NCBI RefSeq assembly: GCF_022763245.1
Contig: NZ_JALEGV010000032.1
Span: 62,001 to 126,000 of the forward strand
From: Oricola sp.
Lineage (GTDB): Bacteria > Pseudomonadota > Alphaproteobacteria > Rhizobiales > Rhizobiaceae
DNA: 64,000 nt
Direction of reading: 5' to 3'
The translations under genes were made by a program, and so were the position numbers. The notes below the pieces were generated by a model. That model was not told the DNA's origin. It saw only the letters and a program-made list of their open reading frames with translations, and searched no databases. Below, piece by piece: positions 24,106 through 33,051 of the stretch (position 1 is its first letter; each line of letters starts with the position of its first letter).

Positions 24106-25206
24106 ATGACGACGATCGACCTCGCTTCCGCGCCGCAAGCCGATCCCGCCCGCAGGGGACGGCTGATCGTCTACGCCGTCGTGCTCGCCATCGGGCTGGC
24201 GCTGGCCTTCGCGCCGTTCCTGTTCCAGGACGTGCGCTCCAGCCAGGTGGCGGCGCGCATCTGCGTCTTCATCGTGCTGGCGGCGAGCTACGATCTCCTG
24301 ATCGGCTATACCGGCATCGTGTCTTTCGCCCATACCATGTTCTTCGGCCTTGGCGCCTATGGCGCGGCGATCGCGCTGAAGGGCATGGGTCCGGGCTGGG
24401 GCGCCGTGATCCTCGGCGGTGCGGCCGGCGTGGTGACCGCGATCGTGCTGGCGGTGGCGATCGGTGTGTTGTCGCTGCGCGTCAAGGCGATCTTCTTCGC
24501 CATGGTGACCCTGGCGGCGGCCTCGGTGATGATGGTGCTGGCGTCGCAATTCTCCGATTTCACGGGCGGCGAGGACGGGATCGTCTACAAGGCGCCCGAC
24601 CTGTTCAAGCCAGCGACGAAGCTCTTGACCGACGGTGATGGTAAGGTCCTGAAGCTCTTCGGCGTGTCGATGAACGGCAAGATCGCCGCATATTATTTCG
24701 TGTTTCTCTCCTGCCTGGTGCTGTTCTTCGCGCTAATGCGCATCGTGCGCTCGCCGCTCGGCACCGTGCTGGAGGCGATCCGCGAGAACGAGATGCGCGC
24801 CGAGGCGATCGGCTACCGCGTCGTCGCCTACCGCACCTCCGTCTTCGTCATCGCCGCCGTCATCGCCGCGCTCGCCGGCACGGTCTGGGCGGTCTGGCTG
24901 AAATATACCGGGCCGGAGACGACGCTCTCCTTCTCGATCATGATCGACATCCTGCTGATGGTGGTGATCGGCGGGATGGGCACGATGGTGGGGGCGGTGA
25001 TCGGCGTCGTGCTCATGAGCCTTGCGCAGTTCTATCTGAAGGACCTGATGGAGGTGGCTGCGCAATCGACTTCGGGCGTGCCGCTGTTGCCGGATCTGCT
25101 CGAACCCGACCGCTGGCTTTTGTGGCTCGGCGTGCTGTTCATCCTGCTGGTCTACTTCTTCCCGGCGGGCATTGCGGGAACATTGATGAGGAAAGGCAGT
25201 CACTGA
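24106..25206 (+). CDS. livM: Liv-type ABC transporter permease (LivM-like)
   Basis: 366 residues, with membrane segments starting at LIVYAVVLAIGLALAFAPF, the SYDLLIGYTGIVSFAHTMFFGLGAY motif, the RSPLGTVLEAIRENEMRAEAIGY coupling loop and VVIGGMGTMVGAVIGVV. An extra ~45-residue periplasmic stretch (about 150-185) precedes the coupling loop. Its stop overlaps the following hydrolase ATG by one base (TGATG). Confidence 0.9.
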   Translation: MTTIDLASAPQADPARRGRLIVYAVVLAIGLALAFAPFLFQDVRSSQVAARICVFIVLAASYDLLIGYTGIVSFAHTMFFGLGAYGAAIALKGMGPGWGAVILGGAAGVVTAIVLAVAIGVLSLRVKAIFFAMVTLAAASVMMVLASQFSDFTGGEDGIVYKAPDLFKPATKLLTDGDGKVLKLFGVSMNGKIAAYYFVFLSCLVLFFALMRIVRSPLGTVLEAIRENEMRAEAIGYRVVAYRTSVFVIAAVIAALAGTVWAVWLKYTGPETTLSFSIMIDILLMVVIGGMGTMVGAVIGVVLMSLAQFYLKDLMEVAAQSTSGVPLLPDLLEPDRWLLWLGVLFILLVYFFPAGIAGTLMRKGSH

Positions 25207-26042
25207 TGGTTGAGCGGCGCTCGGTTTACGTTTCCTGCGGCGAACACGAACTGCATGTCAGCACCTGGGGCGACGAGGGCAAGCCGGCGCTGATCATGTG
25301 GCACGGGCTGGCGCGGACCGGCCGCGACTTCGACGAGGCGGCGATCGCGCTGTCGGACGATTATTTCGTGATCTGTCCGGACACGCTCGGCCGGGGGCTG
25401 TCGTCCTGGGCCAAGGATGCCGCGACGGGCTACACATTCGCGACCTACGGGGCCCATGCCGAGGCGATCCTCGATCATTTCGGGGTGACCACGCTGCGCT
25501 GGATCGGGACCTCGATGGGCGGGCTGATCGGCGTCACGCTTGCCGCCGGCGCGCTGAAGGGGCGGATCACCCATCTGGTGGTGAACGACATCGGGCCGTG
25601 GATCCCGGAAGAAGCGGCGGGGCGGATACGCGACTATGTCGGCAGCCCGCCGAGCTTCGACACGATCGGCGAGATGGAGCACTGGCTGCGAACCAGCTAT
25701 GCGCCCTTCGGTCAGAACAGCGACGTCTTTTGGCGGCGCATGGCAGACACGTCGTCGCGACGTAAAGACGACGGTCGCGTGACCGTGCATTACGATCCGC
25801 AGATCGTCAGTCAGTTCACCCTGCACAAATCCGATCTCGATTGCTGGCCTGCCTGGGACGCGATCGGGGCGAAGACCCTGCTGTTGCGGGGCGCCCAATC
25901 GGACGTGCTGCCGAAGGCGGTTGCGTCGGAGATGTGCGAACGCGGGCCGAAACCGGAACTGGTGGAGTTCGCCGGTGTCGGACACGCTCCCACTTTGGCC
26001 ACGAACGACGAATCGCGGCTGCTGCGCGCATTCCTTGCCTGA
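25206..26042 (+). CDS. Alpha/beta-hydrolase-fold enzyme
   Basis: 278 residues with oxyanion-loop MWHGLARTG, nucleophile elbow GTSMGG (Ser103) and a C-terminal GVGHAPTL giving catalytic His260; LLLRGAQSDVLP carries the acid Asp. The family covers esterases, C-C hydrolases and lactonases. It is the last gene of the Liv-type operon (coupled TGATG), which suggests it opens an ester or amide of the imported compound. ATG 25206 is preferred over the long in-frame 5' extension inside livM. Confidence 0.85.
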   Translation: MVERRSVYVSCGEHELHVSTWGDEGKPALIMWHGLARTGRDFDEAAIALSDDYFVICPDTLGRGLSSWAKDAATGYTFATYGAHAEAILDHFGVTTLRWIGTSMGGLIGVTLAAGALKGRITHLVVNDIGPWIPEEAAGRIRDYVGSPPSFDTIGEMEHWLRTSYAPFGQNSDVFWRRMADTSSRRKDDGRVTVHYDPQIVSQFTLHKSDLDCWPAWDAIGAKTLLLRGAQSDVLPKAVASEMCERGPKPELVEFAGVGHAPTLATNDESRLLRAFLA

Positions 26043-26109
26043 CGCGTGCTCATTGCGGGCGCTGACCGGGACGCGATAAAAGGCGTGAAACCGGAGAGGC
26101 GCTGCCCGC

Positions 26110-27000
26110 ATGATCGACAAGCTGGAATTCTTCCTGGCGCTGGCCCGCGAAAAGCATTTCGGCAAGGCTGCGGAAGCCTGCAATGTCAGCCAACCGACGC
26201 TGTCGGCCTCGATCAAGCAGTTGGAGGAACAGCTCGGCGTGCTGCTGGTGAAGCGTGGATCGCGCTTCCAGGGGCTGACGCCCGAGGGCGAGCGCGTGCT
26301 GGACTGGGCGCGGCGCATCGTCGGCGACGCGCGGGCGATGCGCATGGAAATCAACGCCGCGCGGCACGGTTTGCACGGGCGGCTGCGCATCGCCGCCATC
26401 CCGACGGCGCTGCCGATGGTGCGCGAGCTGAGCGTGGCCTTCAACGCGCTGCATCCGGGCGTGAGCTTCACGGTGCTGTCGCGCGCCTCCGACGAGATCC
26501 TTGAACTGGTCGACAATCTGGAGATCGACGTCGGCATCACCTATCTGGCGAACGAACCGCTGGGCCGTGTGGCCAGCCTGCCGCTTTACGAAGAGCGCTA
26601 CATGTTCGTCACCGCGTCGCCCGAGCTGTTCGCCGGCCGCGAGACGGTGACGTGGAAGGAGGCGAGCGCCACGCCGCTCTGCCTGCTGACACCGGACATG
26701 CAGAACCGGCGCATCATCAACCATTATTTCGAGGAAGTCGGCGTCGAGGCGCGGCCGGTGCTCGAATCGGATTCGATGATCGCACTGGTCTCGCATGTGC
26801 TCGCCGGTGCGTGGTCGTCGATCCTGCCGGCGCGGGTCGTCGACATCTTCAACGCGGCAGGGACGATCCGCGCGCTGCCGCTGACGCAGCCGGACGCGAT
26901 CCAGACGATCGGTGTGGTGGCCGAGGAACGCGAACCGCGCACGCCGGTCATCGACGCCCTGCTGAAATGCGCCTCCGTGGTCGCCGGGAAGCTGCTGTGA
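26110..27000 (+). CDS. LysR-family regulator (likely for the formate dehydrogenase operon)
   Basis: 296 residues: HTH at 3-62 (FFLALAREKHFGKAAEACNVSQPTLSASIKQLEEQLG) and a LysR effector domain (LRIAAIPTALPMVRELSVAF onward). It sits directly upstream of and co-directional with fdsGBA, as fdsR-type regulators often do. It may equally act on the transporter operon before it. Confidence 0.85.
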   Translation: MIDKLEFFLALAREKHFGKAAEACNVSQPTLSASIKQLEEQLGVLLVKRGSRFQGLTPEGERVLDWARRIVGDARAMRMEINAARHGLHGRLRIAAIPTALPMVRELSVAFNALHPGVSFTVLSRASDEILELVDNLEIDVGITYLANEPLGRVASLPLYEERYMFVTASPELFAGRETVTWKEASATPLCLLTPDMQNRRIINHYFEEVGVEARPVLESDSMIALVSHVLAGAWSSILPARVVDIFNAAGTIRALPLTQPDAIQTIGVVAEEREPRTPVIDALLKCASVVAGKLL

Positions 27001-27068
27001 GGTTGATAGAGATTTCCTATCAATTGACGGAAATCCATTATTGATCCCGAATGCCGATCTCTGGCATG

Positions 27069-27078
27069 ATGTATACAT
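27069..27078. promoter_or_regulatory. TGTATACA operator candidate in front of the fds operon
   Basis: ATGTATACAT, a perfect 10-bp palindrome containing TGTATACA, ends 25 bp before the fdsG ATG. Same octamer as at 11033 and 18478. TATACA inside it could also act as a -10 element, but I see no matching -35. Confidence 0.5.
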
Positions 27079-27103
27079 AGCGGCCACATAGGGGAGGAAC
27101 GAC

Positions 27104-27583
27104 ATGGCATTGGACCTGTCGCCCGACTTTTCCGACGATCGAATCGAGGCGATCGTCGATGAATTCTCCAATCTCGAAGGACCTTTGCTGCCCATCCTGC
27201 ACGCTGTGCAGGAGGAGCTCGGCTGCGTGCCGCGCGAGGCGCTGCCCGTCATCGCCGGCAAGCTCAATCTGAGCCGGGCCGAAGTGCATGGCGTGATGAG
27301 CTTTTATCATGACTTCCGCGAGCAGCCGGCCGGCCGCCACAGCGTGAAGATCTGCCGGGCCGAGGCCTGCCAGTCGATGGGCGGCGACCGGATCGCCGAG
27401 CATGCCAAGGGGCGCTTCAAGGTCGACTTCGGCGAGACGGCGCCGGACGGCTCCGTGACGCTGGAGGCAGTCTATTGCCTCGGCCTGTGCGCCTGCGCGC
27501 CGGCCGCGATGGTGGACGGCAAGGTGGTCGGGCGCATCGACGAGGCGCGCATCGACGCCATCGCCGCGGAGGTGCGGTTATGA
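27104..27583 (+). CDS. fdsG: NAD-dependent formate dehydrogenase gamma subunit (FdsG, NuoE-like)
   Basis: 159 residues of the thioredoxin-like [2Fe-2S] ferredoxin family. All four ligands are visible: CRAEACQSMGG for the first pair and CLGLCACAPAAMV for the second. The N-terminal helical part (GPLLPILHAVQEELGCVPREAL) contacts the diaphorase subunit. It relays electrons near the FMN site of FdsB. GGGGAGG precedes the ATG, and the stop overlaps fdsB by four bases. Confidence 0.92.
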   Translation: MALDLSPDFSDDRIEAIVDEFSNLEGPLLPILHAVQEELGCVPREALPVIAGKLNLSRAEVHGVMSFYHDFREQPAGRHSVKICRAEACQSMGGDRIAEHAKGRFKVDFGETAPDGSVTLEAVYCLGLCACAPAAMVDGKVVGRIDEARIDAIAAEVRL

Positions 27584-29136
27584 CGGTCACGATTTACGTT
27601 CCCGGTGATTCCGGCGCGCTGGCGCTGGGTGCCGACGAAGTCGCGAAGGCGATCGGCGAAGCGGCGGCGAGCCACGGCGCCGATGTCACGATCGTGCGCA
27701 ACGGGTCGCGCGGCATGTACTGGCTGGAGCCGATGGTCGAGGTCGCGACCGCCGAGGGCCGCGTCGCCTATGGCCCGGTGACCGCGGGTGATGTACCGTC
27801 GCTGTTTTCCGCCGGTTTCCTGTCCGGTGGTGATCACGCGCTTTCGCTCGGCGCGCCGGATGAGCTTCCGTTCCTGAAGAACCAGACGCGGCTGACTTTC
27901 GCGCGGTGCGGGATCGTCGATCCGCTGTCGCTGGAGGACTACGAGGCGCATGACGGCCTGAAGGGGCTGCGCAAGGCCGTCGCGATGGCGGCCTCCGACA
28001 TCGTCCAGACGGTCACCGATTCCGGCCTGCGCGGACGCGGCGGCGCCGGCTTCCCGACCGGCATCAAGTGGAAGACCGTGCTGGATGCGGCCGGCCCGCA
28101 GAAATACATCGTCTGCAACGCAGACGAAGGCGACAGCGGCACGTTCGCCGACCGGATGATCATGGAGGGCGACCCCTTCGTGCTCATCGAGGGCATGGCG
28201 ATCGCCGGCCTCGCGACGGCGGCGACCAAGGGCTACATCTATCTTCGCTCAGAATATCCCGACGCGATCCGCATCATGAACGCGGCAATCGGCATCGCCC
28301 GCGAAAAGGGCGTGCTCGGCGCTTCCGTGCTGGGATCGGACAAGGGTTTCGACATCGAGGTGCGCGTGGGCGCGGGCGCCTATGTCTGCGGCGAGGAGAC
28401 CTCGCTTCTCAACAGCCTGGAAGGCAAGCGCGGCGTGGTGCGCGCCAAGCCGCCATTGCCGGCGCATGAGGGCTTCCTCGGTCGGCCGACCGTGGTCAAC
28501 AACGTCATCTCGCTCGCATCCGTGCCGGTCATTCTCGACAAGGGCGCGGACTATTATCGCGACTTCGGCATGGGCCGGTCGCGGGGCACCATTCCGATCC
28601 AGATCGCCGGCAATGTGAAGCATGGCGGCCTCTACGAGACCGCTTTCGGCTTGACGCTCGGCGAGATCGTGGACGAGATCGGCGGCGGTACGGCGACAGG
28701 CCGGCCGGTGAAGGCGGTGCAGGTGGGCGGACCGTTGGGCGCCTATTTCCCGCGGGCGCTTTTCGACACGCCGTTCGACTACGAGGCCTTCGCGGAAAAG
28801 GACGGGCTGATCGGCCATGCAGGCGTCACCGTCTTCGACGAGACGGCCGACATGTTGAAGCAGGCCCGCTTCGCCTTCGAATTTTGCGCGATCGAGAGCT
28901 GCGGCAAGTGCACGCCGTGCCGCATCGGCGCGGTGCGCGGCGCGGAGACCGTGGACAAGATCATGCAGGGCATCGAGCGCGAGAAGAACCTCGAGCTGGT
29001 CGAGGATCTCTGCAACACGATGAAACTCGGTTCGCTCTGCGCGCTCGGCGGTTTTGCGCCCTATCCGGTGATGAGCGCTCTGACGCATTTCGCCGACGAC
29101 TTCCGTAACAATCCTTTCCTGCAAGCAGCGGAGTGA
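27580..29136 (+). CDS. fdsB: NAD-dependent formate dehydrogenase beta subunit (FdsB, NuoF-like diaphorase)
   Basis: 518 residues: an N-terminal thioredoxin-like segment (1-110) as in FdsB, then the NuoF core with the FMN/NAD motif GLRGRGGAGFPTGIKW, VCNADEGDSGTFADR, GAGAYVCGEETSLLNSLEGK, and the [4Fe-4S] ligands ESCGKCTPCR plus a later Cys in LGSLCALGG. It passes formate electrons to NAD+ in the cytosol. ATG 27580 overlaps the fdsG stop. Confidence 0.92.
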   Translation: MTVTIYVPGDSGALALGADEVAKAIGEAAASHGADVTIVRNGSRGMYWLEPMVEVATAEGRVAYGPVTAGDVPSLFSAGFLSGGDHALSLGAPDELPFLKNQTRLTFARCGIVDPLSLEDYEAHDGLKGLRKAVAMAASDIVQTVTDSGLRGRGGAGFPTGIKWKTVLDAAGPQKYIVCNADEGDSGTFADRMIMEGDPFVLIEGMAIAGLATAATKGYIYLRSEYPDAIRIMNAAIGIAREKGVLGASVLGSDKGFDIEVRVGAGAYVCGEETSLLNSLEGKRGVVRAKPPLPAHEGFLGRPTVVNNVISLASVPVILDKGADYYRDFGMGRSRGTIPIQIAGNVKHGGLYETAFGLTLGEIVDEIGGGTATGRPVKAVQVGGPLGAYFPRALFDTPFDYEAFAEKDGLIGHAGVTVFDETADMLKQARFAFEFCAIESCGKCTPCRIGAVRGAETVDKIMQGIEREKNLELVEDLCNTMKLGSLCALGGFAPYPVMSALTHFADDFRNNPFLQAAE

Positions 29137-29140
29137 GATC

Positions 29141-32017
29141 ATGCGCCTGATTCAAGAAACGGATTTCGGCACGCCCGCGTCACGGGCGGAGAAGATGATC
29201 ACGCTCTCCGTGGACGGTTTCGACGTCACGGTGCCGGAAGGCACGTCGGTGATGCGCGCCTCGATGGAGGCCGGCATCAAGGTGCCGAAGCTGTGCGCCA
29301 CCGACATGGTCGATTCCTTTGGCTCGTGCCGCATGTGCCTTGTCGAGATCGAGGGACGGCGCGGGACGCCGGCCTCGTGCACCACGCCGGTGACTGAAGG
29401 CATGGTCGTCCACACCCAGACCGAGCAGTTGAAGTCGCTGCGGCGCGGCGTGATGGAGCTCTACATCTCCGACCATCCGCTGGACTGCCTGACCTGCGCG
29501 GCCAATGGCGATTGCGAGCTGCAGGACGTGGCCGGCGAGGTCGGGCTGCGCGACGTGCGCTACGGCTACGAGGGCGACAGCCACGTGACGGCGCGTTCCG
29601 GCGACCAGCCGAACATGCGCTGGATGCCGAAGGACGAGTCGAACCCGTATTTCACCTACGATCCGTCGAAATGCATCGTCTGCTCGCGCTGCGTGCGGGC
29701 CTGCGAGGAAGTGCAGGGCACCTTCGCGCTGACCATCGAGGGCAGGGGCTTCGACAGCCGTGTCTCGCCGGGCATGCACGAGGACTTCCTGTCTTCCGAA
29801 TGCGTCTCCTGCGGCGCCTGCGTGCAGGCCTGCCCGACGGCGACGCTGACCGAGAAGTCGGTCATCGAGATCGGCCAGCCGGAACATTCGGTCGTGACGA
29901 CCTGCGCCTATTGCGGCGTCGGCTGCTCCTTCAAGGCTGAAATGCGCGGCGAGGAACTGGTGCGCATGGTGCCCTACAAGGACGGCAAGGCGAACCGCGG
30001 CCATTCCTGCGTGAAGGGCCGCTTCGCTTGGGGCTACGCCAACCACCAGGACCGCATCCTGAATCCGATGATCCGCGACACGATCGACGAGCCGTGGCGC
30101 GAGGTCTCCTGGGAAGAGGCTTTGAGTTTCACCGCCAACCGGCTGAAAAACCTGCAGAAAGATTACGGCAAGGAATCGGTCGGCGTGATCACCTCGTCGC
30201 GCTGCACGAATGAGGAGACCTTCCTCGTGCAGAAGCTGACGCGCGCCGTGTTCGGCAACAACAACACCGACACCTGCGCCCGCGTCTGCCATTCGCCGAC
30301 CGGCTACGGCCTCGGCCAGGCTTTCGGTACGTCGGCCGGCACGCAGGATTTCGACTCCGTCGAGCAGACGGACGTCGTGATCGTCATCGGTGCGAACCCG
30401 ACCGACGGCCATCCGGTCTTCGGCTCGCGGCTGAAGAAGCGGCTTCGCGAGGGCGCCGAGCTCATCGTCATCGATCCGCGCCGCATCGACCTCGTGCGTA
30501 CGCCGCATGTCGCGGCGGCGCATCACCTGCCGCTGAAGCCCGGAACCAATGTCGCCGTGCTGACCGCGCTGGCGCATGTGATCGTCACCGAAGGGCTGAT
30601 GGACGAAGCCTTCATCCGCGAGCGCTGCGACTGGGACGAGTTCCAGGATTATGCCGCCTTCGTCGCCGATCCGCGGAATTCGCCGGAAGCCACCGAGGCG
30701 ATGACCGGCGTGCCGGCTGCCGAAATCCGCGGCGCGGCGCGTCTCTATGCGACCGGCGGCAATGGCGCGATCTATTACGGTCTCGGCGTCACCGAGCACT
30801 CGCAGGGTTCGACCACGGTGATGGCGATCGCCAATCTTGCCATGCTGACCGGCAATATCGGCCGGCCGGGTGTCGGCGTGAACCCGCTGCGCGGCCAGAA
30901 CAACGTGCAGGGCTCTTGCGACATGGGCTCCTTCCCGCACGAGTTGCCGGGCTATCGGCATGTCAGCAAGCCGGAGGTGCGCGACATCTTCGAGAGCCTG
31001 TGGGGCGTGACGATCTCGTCGGAGCCGGGTTTGCGCATCCCCAACATGCTGGACGCGGCCGTCGACGGCACGTTCAAGGGCATCTACATCCAGGGCGAGG
31101 ACATCCTGCAATCCGATCCGGACACGAAGCATGTCGCGGCCGGTCTGGCGGCGATGGAATGCGTGATCGTGCACGATCTCTTCCTGAACGAGACCGCCAA
31201 CTACGCGCATGTGTTCCTGCCGGGTTCGACCTTCCTTGAAAAGGACGGCACCTTCACCAACGCCGAACGCCGCATCAACCGGGTTCGCAAGGTGATGAGC
31301 CCGAAGAACGGCTATGCCGACTGGGAGATCACCCAGATGCTGGCGAACGCGATGGGCGCGAACTGGACCTACACCCATCCGAGCCAGGTGATGGACGAGA
31401 TCGCAGCGACCACGCCGAGCTTTGCCGGCGTGAACTACGACCTGCTGGAAGAGAAGGGCTCGGTGCAGTGGCCCTGCAACGACGCAAATCCCGAAGGCTC
31501 GCCGGTGATGCATGTCGACGGCTTCGTGCGCGGCAAAGGCAAGTTCATCGTCACCGAATATGTGGCGACGGACGAGAAGTCCGGCCCGCGCTTCCCGCTG
31601 TTGCTGACGACCGGGCGTATCCTCAGCCAGTACAATGTGGGCGCGCAGACGCGGCGGACGGCGAACGTGATGTGGCATGACGAGGACCGCCTCGAAATCC
31701 ACCCGCATGACGCCGAACAGCGCGGCATCCGCGACGGCGACTATGTGCGGCTCGCAAGCCGTTCAGGCGAGACATCGTTGCGTGCGCTGATCACCGACCG
31801 CGTCGCGCCGGGCGTCGTCTACACGACGTTCCACCATCCGGGCACGCAGGCGAATGTGATCACCACCGATTTCTCCGACTGGGCGACCAACTGCCCGGAA
31901 TACAAGGTGACCGCGGTGCAGGTCACGCCGTCGAACGGACCGACGGAATGGCAGGTCGAGTATGAGGAACAGGCGAAGCAGTCGCGCCGCATCCTCCATG
32001 CGGAGCCGGCCGAGTAA
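29141..32017 (+). CDS. fdsA: NAD-dependent formate dehydrogenase catalytic alpha subunit (FdsA, Mo-bis-MGD)
   Basis: 958 residues, normal for FdsA. In order: a NuoG-like [2Fe-2S] domain (CATDMVDSFGSCRMC...C, 52-80), the His-Cys3 [4Fe-4S] site (HPLDCLTCAANGDC, 112-125), two ferredoxin [4Fe-4S] motifs (CIVCSRCVRAC, CVSCGACVQAC), the molybdopterin domain's own [4Fe-4S] (CAYCGVGC) and active-site Cys383 in CARVCHSPT, that is the Cys and not the Sec form. The C-terminal molybdopterin dinucleotide binding domain starts near 815. It oxidises formate to CO2. It needs sulfurated Mo cofactor, hence FdhD next door. Confidence 0.94.
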   Translation: MRLIQETDFGTPASRAEKMITLSVDGFDVTVPEGTSVMRASMEAGIKVPKLCATDMVDSFGSCRMCLVEIEGRRGTPASCTTPVTEGMVVHTQTEQLKSLRRGVMELYISDHPLDCLTCAANGDCELQDVAGEVGLRDVRYGYEGDSHVTARSGDQPNMRWMPKDESNPYFTYDPSKCIVCSRCVRACEEVQGTFALTIEGRGFDSRVSPGMHEDFLSSECVSCGACVQACPTATLTEKSVIEIGQPEHSVVTTCAYCGVGCSFKAEMRGEELVRMVPYKDGKANRGHSCVKGRFAWGYANHQDRILNPMIRDTIDEPWREVSWEEALSFTANRLKNLQKDYGKESVGVITSSRCTNEETFLVQKLTRAVFGNNNTDTCARVCHSPTGYGLGQAFGTSAGTQDFDSVEQTDVVIVIGANPTDGHPVFGSRLKKRLREGAELIVIDPRRIDLVRTPHVAAAHHLPLKPGTNVAVLTALAHVIVTEGLMDEAFIRERCDWDEFQDYAAFVADPRNSPEATEAMTGVPAAEIRGAARLYATGGNGAIYYGLGVTEHSQGSTTVMAIANLAMLTGNIGRPGVGVNPLRGQNNVQGSCDMGSFPHELPGYRHVSKPEVRDIFESLWGVTISSEPGLRIPNMLDAAVDGTFKGIYIQGEDILQSDPDTKHVAAGLAAMECVIVHDLFLNETANYAHVFLPGSTFLEKDGTFTNAERRINRVRKVMSPKNGYADWEITQMLANAMGANWTYTHPSQVMDEIAATTPSFAGVNYDLLEEKGSVQWPCNDANPEGSPVMHVDGFVRGKGKFIVTEYVATDEKSGPRFPLLLTTGRILSQYNVGAQTRRTANVMWHDEDRLEIHPHDAEQRGIRDGDYVRLASRSGETSLRALITDRVAPGVVYTTFHHPGTQANVITTDFSDWATNCPEYKVTAVQVTPSNGPTEWQVEYEEQAKQSRRILHAEPAE

Positions 32018-32021
32018 CCCG

Positions 32022-32837
32022 ATGCGGTCGCTGCGACCCCATGAGCGGCAATATCGGCGCGCCGGACGCGCGGGCTCCGGCCCGCGGATGCTCGCCGAGG
32101 AAACGCCGGTGGCGCTGTCCTTTAATGGCGTGACCCAAGCCGTGATGATGGCGACGCCCTCCGATCTGGAGGATTTCGCCGTCGGGTTTGCGCTGAACGA
32201 GGGGCTGGTCGCTGACGCCAGCGACATCGAACAGCTCGAGGTTGTCGAGGTCGAGGACGGTGTCGATCTCCAGATCCGCGTCAGCGACGAGATCGGCGAG
32301 AGGCTGGCGAAGCGCCGGCGCGCCATGGCTGGTCCGGTCGGATGCGGTCTGTGCGGGGTGGAGAGCATCGCGGAAGCCGTGAAGCCGCGCCGCGCCGTCG
32401 ACAGCGACTTCAAGCTCGCGGCCGACGACATCGCCCGCGCCATGGCAGAGCTGACGAAGGTTCAGCCGATGAACGCCGAATCGGGGGCCGTGCATGCCGC
32501 CGGGTTCTGGACACCGGGCAGCGGCCTGGTATTCGCGCGCGAGGATGTCGGCCGGCACAACGCGCTCGACAAGCTTGCCGGCGCGCTTGCGCGCTCGGAT
32601 GTCGATGCGGGCGAGGGCGCCGTTCTGCTGACCAGCCGGGTCTCGCTGGAGATGATCCAGAAAACGGCCGCGATCGGCGCTCCGATCGTGCTCGCCATTT
32701 CCGCGCCGACCGCGCTTGCGGTGCGCACGGCGCAAGACGCCAATGTCACGCTCGTCGCCGTCGTTCGCGACGAGGACCACGAAATCTTCACGCATCCGCG
32801 CCGGATCGCCCATGGAGAGATTGCCGATGTCGCCTGA
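32022..32837 (+). CDS. fdhD: Formate dehydrogenase accessory sulfurtransferase (FdhD/FdsC)
   Basis: 271 residues with the FdhD motif CGLCG (Cys108, Cys111), the ETPVALSFNG start, TPSDLEDFAVGF, and VGRHNALDKLAGALA followed by LLTSRVSLEMIQK. It moves sulfur from a cysteine desulfurase to the Mo-bis-MGD cofactor before insertion into FdsA. Several in-frame starts exist; ATG 32022, four bases after the fdsA stop, gives the normal N-terminus. It overlaps fdsD by 11 bases. Confidence 0.9.
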   Translation: MRSLRPHERQYRRAGRAGSGPRMLAEETPVALSFNGVTQAVMMATPSDLEDFAVGFALNEGLVADASDIEQLEVVEVEDGVDLQIRVSDEIGERLAKRRRAMAGPVGCGLCGVESIAEAVKPRRAVDSDFKLAADDIARAMAELTKVQPMNAESGAVHAAGFWTPGSGLVFAREDVGRHNALDKLAGALARSDVDAGEGAVLLTSRVSLEMIQKTAAIGAPIVLAISAPTALAVRTAQDANVTLVAVVRDEDHEIFTHPRRIAHGEIADVA

Positions 32838-33051
32838 CAAACTCGTTCGCATGGCCAACCAGATCGCCACCTTCTTCAGGTCGAAGCCGCATGACGAGGG
32901 CGTGGTCGGCGTTGCCGAGCACATCTCCAATTTCTGGGAGCCACGAATGCGCGCCCAGTTGTTCGACGCCCTTGCGAAAGGCGGCGAGGGGCTCGATCCC
33001 CTGGTGCTAGAAGCCGCGGACCGTATCCGCCCGGTTCGCGAAAACGCCTGA
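32827..33051 (+). CDS. fdsD: Formate dehydrogenase delta subunit (FdsD)
   Basis: 74 residues, starting MSPDKLVRMANQIATFF and carrying the FdsD hallmark VAEHISNFWEPRMR. FdsD is the small fourth subunit of the heterotetrameric NAD-linked formate dehydrogenase. It overlaps the fdhD end and closes the operon. Confidence 0.9.
   Translation: MSPDKLVRMANQIATFFRSKPHDEGVVGVAEHISNFWEPRMRAQLFDALAKGGEGLDPLVLEAADRIRPVRENA

Noticed and set aside
29180-31708. 842-codon open frame on the minus strand opposite fdsA
   Set aside because: It is the antisense shadow of a well-supported molybdoenzyme gene; composition is Arg/His/Ala-rich without any family motif. Long antisense frames are expected in G+C-rich DNA with strong third-position bias.
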